Assembly (NCBI RefSeq): GCF_001865575.2
Contig: NZ_CP017561.2
Location: 2,542,001 to 2,606,000, forward strand
Direction: 5' to 3'
DNA from: Paraburkholderia sprentiae WSM5005
GTDB taxonomy: Bacteria; Pseudomonadota; Gammaproteobacteria; Burkholderiales; Burkholderiaceae
Length of the DNA stretch: 64,000 nucleotides
Positions within the stretch are counted from its first letter, which is position 1. Every line of letters begins with the position of its first letter. Of the stretch, positions 59,338 to 64,000 are shown piece by piece. Both the position numbers and the translations under genes were made by a program. The notes under the pieces are model-generated. The model saw nothing but the letters and a program-made list of their open reading frames with translations, had not been told where the DNA came from and did not search any database.

Positions 59338-60522
59338 TTACCGGGCCAGAATCAGGCTGACATTGCTGCCGCCGAATGCGAACGAGTTGCTCATTGCGTA
59401 CTGCGTGGCCGTGCCGCGCGGCAGATAGCGCGCGCCGTCGACGAGGTCGAGCGCGGGCAGCGCGGGATCGACCTCGCCGTCCCACAGATGCGGCGGCAAC
59501 GTCGCGTTCTCGCGCGCGAGCGTGAGCCACGCGAAGCCCACTTCGGTCGCGCCGGCCGCGCCGAGCTGGTGGCCGGTGAGCGGCTTGGTGCCGCTCGCGG
59601 CGACGCCGTCGGGGAATACGCGCGCCATCAGATGCGCTTCCATGTCGTCGTTCTTCTGCGTGGCGGTCGCGTGCAGATTCACATAGCCCACCGCCGACGC
59701 CGCGATGCCCGCGTCCGCCAGCGCCTCGCGCAACGCGATTTCGCCGCCGACGCCGTGCGGGTCCGGCGCCGAAATATGATGCGCGTCGCTCGATTCGCCG
59801 AGACCCGCGAGCCGCACCGCCGCTTCGTCGCGACTCATCAGGAACACGGCCGCGCCCTCACCGACGTTGATGCCGCAACGGTTGCGGCTCATCGGATTGG
59901 TGCGCAAGCGGCTGGTCGATTCGAGCGACGCAAAGCCCTGCACGGTCAACTCGCAGAGCGAATCGACGCCACCGACGACAACCGCATCGCATAACCGCAA
60001 TTGCAGCAGCCGACGCGCCGACGCAAACGCCTTGGCACTCGACGTGCAGGCGGTCGAAATCGTGAACGCCGGCCCCTGCAGGTCGAGCGCGGCGGCCGCG
60101 AATGGCGCGGCGGTGCCGATTTCCATCTGCCGGTAATTGAAGCTGCCCGGCAATTCGCCGGCTTGCGCGTGATAGACGAACGCGGTCTCGGCCGCCTCGA
60201 TGCCCGACGTGCTGGTGCCAAGCACGACGCCGATGCGCTCAGGGCCGTAGCGCTCGCGCGCGGCTTCGATCGCGGGCGCGATCTGCGCGAGCGCCGCGAG
60301 CAGCAGCCGGTTGTTGCGGCAGTCGTAGCGCGCGAGATCGGCGCGCGGCGCGAGATCGAGCGGCGCAAGCACGCTGCCGACAAACGCATCGCCGATGCCG
60401 GTATGCACGTTGCCCATGCCGCGCGAGCGCGCGGCCGCGAGCGCCGGCACGATCTCGTCGACGTCGTCGCCGAGCGCGTTGATCATGCCGAGCGCGTGCA
60501 AATAAACTGATGGCGCGTTCAT
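59338..60522 (-). CDS. Beta-ketoacyl-ACP synthase C, aryl polyene cluster
   Basis: A 394-residue ketosynthase. The nucleophile is in ISTACTSSAKAFASA near residue 157. The histidines are in YVNLHATATQKNDDME near residue 278 and GTKPLTGHQLGAAGATE near residue 313. MSNSFAFGGSNVSLIL closes the sequence. GTSTSGIEAAE and NYRQMEIG suggest it is more divergent than the other two ketosynthases. GGAGGG precedes its ATG. Its first bases overlap the MMPL exporter stop by 4. It heads the order KS-dehydratase-ketoreductase-KS. Confidence 0.92.
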   Translation of the reverse strand: MNAPSVYLHALGMINALGDDVDEIVPALAAARSRGMGNVHTGIGDAFVGSVLAPLDLAPRADLARYDCRNNRLLLAALAQIAPAIEAARERYGPERIGVVLGTSTSGIEAAETAFVYHAQAGELPGSFNYRQMEIGTAAPFAAAALDLQGPAFTISTACTSSAKAFASARRLLQLRLCDAVVVGGVDSLCELTVQGFASLESTSRLRTNPMSRNRCGINVGEGAAVFLMSRDEAAVRLAGLGESSDAHHISAPDPHGVGGEIALREALADAGIAASAVGYVNLHATATQKNDDMEAHLMARVFPDGVAASGTKPLTGHQLGAAGATEVGFAWLTLARENATLPPHLWDGEVDPALPALDLVDGARYLPRGTATQYAMSNSFAFGGSNVSLILAR

Positions 60523-62981
60523 GCCGCCCTCCGTGATTCCGATGGCATGCCGATAGGCGCAAGCAGCACCGCGACCGCGATGCCGAGCGCGAGCGTCGTG
60601 CCGAAGCTTCTGAGCGCGGGCATCGCGCTGATGCCGAGCATGCCGAACGACAACAACGCGGTGGCCGCCGACAGCAACACGCCGGTCCACACCGCGCCGA
60701 GATTCGCATCCGCGCGCGAACAGCCTTCGCGCAGAAACACCGCATAGTTTGCGCCGACGCCGAGCACCAGCATCAGCGCGAGCCAGTTGAACAGATTGAG
60801 CGGCACGCCCGCATAACCGAACACCGCCAACGCGACGCCGAGCGCGAGCAGCACGGGCAAAGTCGTCGCGATACCGCCGCGGGCGCCGTAGCGCAGCATC
60901 AGCAGCGCGCACACCAGCGCGAGCGCGCCGCCCAACCACCAGCCGGTGTCCACGCGATACGCGCCGAACAGCTTCGACACGCTCGCGGCCTTGTCGACGA
61001 ACACGATGCCGGGTAAGCCGTGTGCGAGCGCGATCAGCGCGGGCTCGTTGCGCGGCGTCACGCCTTGCGGGATCACAACGGCGGCGTAGCCTGCTGGCGC
61101 ATGCGCTGGGTTCGCCCGGTCCGATCCCACCGCGCCGAGCCACAGATGCCGATACGGCTGCGACCAGGGCGCCGCGAGCCAGCGCTCGACGGTGAGCGGC
61201 GCTGCCGGCTTCGCGAACGCGGCGAGCCACGCATCGGCGACTTCGTCCTTGAAGCCGGCTTGCAGCAGCGTCGCGCGCAACGCGGCCGGATCGTGGAACG
61301 CGTGCTGCGCGAGCAGCGCGCGATCGTCGTGCTGACGCTGCGCGGACGGTACGAACTGCGCGACCGACTGATAGCCGCCGACGCTATCCGCGGTGCCGTT
61401 CAGCGCATCGAGCTTCGCGCCGAGCGCTTCGGCGCGTTGCAGCACCGCTTCCTGGGTCGCGCCGCGCACGACGAAAAACTGCGCGCTGTTATCGACGCCG
61501 ACCGCTGCGCGCACCGTGTCTTCCTGCGCGACCAGCGACGCGTCGCGCTGGATCAGCAGATGAACGTCGTCGTCGCTCGTCAAACGCAGCCAGCCGGGCA
61601 CCGCCGCGATCAGCAGCAGCGCCGCGACCAGCCACGCGCGTTTGCCGCCGAGCGCCTGCTGCCAGCGCGCGAGCAGCCGCGCCGCGCCCGCGAACACGCG
61701 TTGCGGGCTGCGCTTGGGCGCGCGCGTGAGCAGCGCGGGCAGCAGCGACAGCACCGACGCGAACGCAGTCGTAATGCCCACCATCGCGAAACACGCGATC
61801 TGCTTCAACGCGGGGAACGGCACCCAGATCAGGATCGCGTAGCCGAGCAGACTCGTCGCGAGCGCAACGCTGAGCGCGGGCCGCACCGTGCGCGCGCCGC
61901 GCCGCGCCTCCCAGTCGCGGCCCGCGCCGAGGTAGACGACGAAATACTGGATCGAATAGTCGACCGCCTCGCCGATCAGGCTCGCACCGAACACGAGCGT
62001 CAGCAGATGCAGCTTGCCGAACACCAGCAGCGTGGCCGCGAGCGCGCAGACGATGCCGAGCGCTGTCGATACGAAGCCAAGCAGCAATAGACGCGGCGAG
62101 CGGAACACCCACGTCATCAGCAGCGCGATGCCGCACAGCGACGCGATACCGATGATGTGCACTTCGCGTTCGGATGCGCTGCGCGCGGCCTCGGCATAGA
62201 ACACGGCGCCGGTGCGCGCCAGCGATACGTCGGGGAACGTCTGACGCAAGCTGCTTTGCGCATCGGCGAGCGCCGCGCGCACCGCCTGCTGCGTCTTCGT
62301 TTCGTAGGCGGAGCCGGGCAGCGTCGCGACGATCAGCACGCTGGTCGTGTCGCCCTGCGCGTCGTGACGATGCGACACGAGCAGGCTGTCCTCGACTTCG
62401 AGATTCGACGTCGCGAGCGGCAGATTGCCGAGCCAGCGTTCGAGCCAACCGAACGGATCGTCGGCGAGCTGGGTGCTGAGGCCGCCTTGCAGCGGGCTAT
62501 AGATGCGTCGCGCGAGCAGGTCGTGCAGCGTCGTTGCGCTGGCGCTCGCGAGCGCGCTGCGATCGGCCGGCGCGAGCAGGCCAAAGCGATACGGCAGGTA
62601 CAGCGCCGCGATCTGTGACAGGTCGAATGGCGGCAACTCGGCCGTCACCGATGCGAATGCGCCGCTCTTTTGCAACGACGCACCCAGTTGCTTCGCGGCC
62701 GCTTTCGCGTGTGCATCGTCGCGGCTCGTGACGAGCAACACGGTGCGGTCGCCCAGCGCGCCGGCGAGCGTGTCGACCGCTTTTTCGGCGACCGGGTCCG
62801 CTTCGGTTGCGGGCAGCAGTGCGAGCAGATTGGTTTCGAGCGGCGACGCTGCCGCGAAGCGCCAGCCGCAATAGAGCGCCGCCAGCAGCGCGAGCGCGAG
62901 CCATGCGGCACGCACGCCCCATGCGCGCTTTGCGGCTTGTTTCGCGGCCTGTTTCGCGGCTCGCTGCTGCGGCACCGCCAT
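60519..62981 (-). CDS. MMPL/RND-family lipid exporter, aryl polyene cluster
   Basis: An 820-residue inner-membrane protein with about twelve helices in two halves: one helix, a large periplasmic loop, then five helices, repeated. Helix-rich stretches include IIGIASLCGIALLMTWVF and WWLGGALALVCALLML. LVFGASLIGEAVDYSIQYF and LMLVLGVGANYAVFLREG are the paired RND/MMPL motifs with acidic and polar residues in helices 4 and 10. It should move the polyene lipid out of the inner membrane to the LolA-like carrier encoded next door. The N-terminus has an AAKQAAKQAAKRA repeat. Its start shares a base with the preceding stop. Confidence 0.9.
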   Translation of the reverse strand: MAVPQQRAAKQAAKQAAKRAWGVRAAWLALALLAALYCGWRFAAASPLETNLLALLPATEADPVAEKAVDTLAGALGDRTVLLVTSRDDAHAKAAAKQLGASLQKSGAFASVTAELPPFDLSQIAALYLPYRFGLLAPADRSALASASATTLHDLLARRIYSPLQGGLSTQLADDPFGWLERWLGNLPLATSNLEVEDSLLVSHRHDAQGDTTSVLIVATLPGSAYETKTQQAVRAALADAQSSLRQTFPDVSLARTGAVFYAEAARSASEREVHIIGIASLCGIALLMTWVFRSPRLLLLGFVSTALGIVCALAATLLVFGKLHLLTLVFGASLIGEAVDYSIQYFVVYLGAGRDWEARRGARTVRPALSVALATSLLGYAILIWVPFPALKQIACFAMVGITTAFASVLSLLPALLTRAPKRSPQRVFAGAARLLARWQQALGGKRAWLVAALLLIAAVPGWLRLTSDDDVHLLIQRDASLVAQEDTVRAAVGVDNSAQFFVVRGATQEAVLQRAEALGAKLDALNGTADSVGGYQSVAQFVPSAQRQHDDRALLAQHAFHDPAALRATLLQAGFKDEVADAWLAAFAKPAAPLTVERWLAAPWSQPYRHLWLGAVGSDRANPAHAPAGYAAVVIPQGVTPRNEPALIALAHGLPGIVFVDKAASVSKLFGAYRVDTGWWLGGALALVCALLMLRYGARGGIATTLPVLLALGVALAVFGYAGVPLNLFNWLALMLVLGVGANYAVFLREGCSRADANLGAVWTGVLLSAATALLSFGMLGISAMPALRSFGTTLALGIAVAVLLAPIGMPSESRRAA

Positions 62982-63694
62982 CACGGTGCTCCGAACAGGC
63001 TGCGCTCGTCCGGCGTCGGCTCGGCGACGGCCGTGCTGTCGGCGAACTCGAGCTTCGTCACGTCGCCGTTCGCGAGCGTGATGCGCAGGCTTTGCAGATA
63101 ATCGCCGCCGCTCATGTCGAGGCCCTTGATCGACTGCGCGAGCTGCGGTTGATTCGGCGTGAGTCGCATGCGCCATTGCGTGGCGTTGCCTTCGGCGCTC
63201 ACGTCGAACTGCGAGTACAGCGCCGACAGATCGCCGCCGAGCATCGCGCGCATCATCTTCGACACCTGCGCGACGCCGCGCGTGGCCTGCGCGCTATGCG
63301 TGCTGACGCGATGGCCGCTGGCGTCGAGCTGCGCGACGTTAGCGTCGGTGATCACGTAGGTGGCCTTGTAGGGCGTGTCGATCTGCCAGATCACACCGCG
63401 CTCGCGGAAGAACAGCAACGTGCCGTTGCTGACGAGCGGCTGCTTCATCGCGGCGAGCGTCTGCGTCTGCGTGAATCGCGCGCGCACGCCCTTGGGTTGC
63501 GCGAGATGCGCGGCGATCTGCGAGACCAGCGCGGCGTTGGCGTTGCTGGCGGCACTGTTGGCGGTCTCGTTGGTCGGGGCTGGGTTGCTTGCGGTAGCCG
63601 CAGCGGCCGACCCCGCGGGCAATGCGAGCACCCCCATCACGCCGATCACCCGCGCGAGCCGCGACACGACGACTGTCAGCGCACGGCGATTCAT
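62981..63694 (-). CDS. LolA-like outer-membrane lipid carrier protein, aryl polyene cluster
   Basis: A 237-residue exported protein. After a signal peptide (MNRRALTVVVSRLARVIGVM to AGSAAAA) comes a short Asn/Ala linker and a LolA-type fold. Typical segments are ARFTQTQTLAAMKQPLVSNG, LLFFRERGVIWQIDTPYKATYVI and LQSLRITLANGDVTKLEFAD. It should shuttle the lipid pigment across the periplasm from the MMPL exporter. The ATG at 63694 overlaps the thioesterase stop by 4 bases. Another ATG at 63703 adds MGT. Confidence 0.85.
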   Translation of the reverse strand: MNRRALTVVVSRLARVIGVMGVLALPAGSAAAATASNPAPTNETANSAASNANAALVSQIAAHLAQPKGVRARFTQTQTLAAMKQPLVSNGTLLFFRERGVIWQIDTPYKATYVITDANVAQLDASGHRVSTHSAQATRGVAQVSKMMRAMLGGDLSALYSQFDVSAEGNATQWRMRLTPNQPQLAQSIKGLDMSGGDYLQSLRITLANGDVTKLEFADSTAVAEPTPDERSLFGAP

Positions 63695-64000
63695 CGTCCC
63701 CATACACGCCCCAGCTTGTCGAATACGACCGGCGGCGACACGAACTGCAATTCCTCGGTGGCGGCATCGACGGCGACCTGGATCGTATAGCCCTTCGTGA
63801 GTCGCGTGCCCGACGCGCAATCGACGATTTCATAGCCTATTTTCAGGCGGTTTTCGTATTCGAGCAGTTGGGCGCGCACTTCGAGCGTCTGTCCGTACAC
63901 GGCGGGCCGTACGTATTTCAGATGCGCCTCGACGATCGGCCATAGATAGCCGGACGCCCGCATCTCGCGATAGTCGTAGTCGAACGCGCGCAGCAGCGCC
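63691..64000 (-). CDS. Hotdog-fold acyl-CoA/acyl-ACP thioesterase, 5' end outside window
   Basis: The C-terminal 102 or so residues of a 4-hydroxybenzoyl-CoA-type thioesterase. They include ALLRAFDYDYREMRASGYLW, PIVEAHLKYVRPAVYGQTLE and GYEIVDCASGTRLTKGYTIQ. The frame is still open at base 64000, so the N-terminus and the catalytic Asp lie outside. It is the first gene of the leftward block visible here. Its 4-base overlap with the LolA-like gene places it in the same operon. Role in releasing or priming the aryl chain is inferred. Confidence 0.85.
   Translation of the reverse strand, partial: ALLRAFDYDYREMRASGYLWPIVEAHLKYVRPAVYGQTLEVRAQLLEYENRLKIGYEIVDCASGTRLTKGYTIQVAVDAATEELQFVSPPVVFDKLGRVWGR

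Overview
The window is a GC-rich bacterial chromosome segment that reads as Burkholderia sensu lato, most likely Paraburkholderia. The tmRNA tag (ANDDTFALAA), the order gyrA-serC-pheA-hisC-tyrA-aroA-cmk-rpsA-ihfB, and nearly every protein fit that group. No insertion sequence, phage gene, rRNA, tRNA, CRISPR array or integrase was seen. Apart from the fds, purine and polyene blocks, this is a stable core-type region. Gene names come from reading the translated sequences; no database search was possible.

Region 1 (1-22000). A partial histone-deacetylase-like hydrolase and mltB come first. They are followed by about 19 kb of co-directional minus-strand genes. Read in transcription order these are gyrA, a DUF2059 exported protein, serC, pheA, hisC, tyrA, aroA, cmk, rpsA, ihfB, lapA, lapB, ugd, the heptose kinase rfaE1, hldD, a ComEA-like protein and cysM. 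This is a mixed-function supraoperon joining DNA topology, serine and aromatic amino acid synthesis, pyrimidine nucleotide supply, translation, a nucleoid protein and LPS precursor synthesis. Several internal hairpins could divide it into separately controlled transcripts.

Region 2 (22000-25300). Divergent from gyrA lie ompA, ubiG, gph and the tmRNA gene ssrA, then a small exported protein.

Region 3 (25400-32000). A soluble NAD-dependent molybdenum formate dehydrogenase operon (fdsG-B-A-D) has a divergent ModE-like regulator fused to a periplasmic-binding-type domain. A perfect 14-bp palindrome lies in the divergent promoter region. The maturation gene usually found between fdsA and fdsD is absent.

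Region 4 (32000-45200). Unlinked genes: an FAD monooxygenase, a TPR protein with a glycosyltransferase-like C-terminus, an MFS transporter, a GNAT acetyltransferase, two hypothetical proteins, a class I glutamine amidotransferase-type hydrolase with a long disordered N-terminus, a CPA2 antiporter, an amidase and dsbB.

Region 5 (45400-53000). A purine catabolic block, xdhA-xdhB-xdhC-deaminase-guaD. The deaminase resembles the adenine deaminase subtype. The block would therefore send both adenine and guanine to xanthine and urate.

Region 6 (53000-64000, running off the right edge). This is most of an aryl-polyene-type lipid pigment cluster: FAD oxidoreductase, methyltransferase, small lipoprotein, three ketosynthases, ketoreductase, dehydratase, an MMPL exporter, a LolA-like carrier and a thioesterase. 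Most of its genes overlap by 1 to 4 bases. It is the most accessory-looking part of the window. It belongs to a known class, so I do not present it as a wholly new system.
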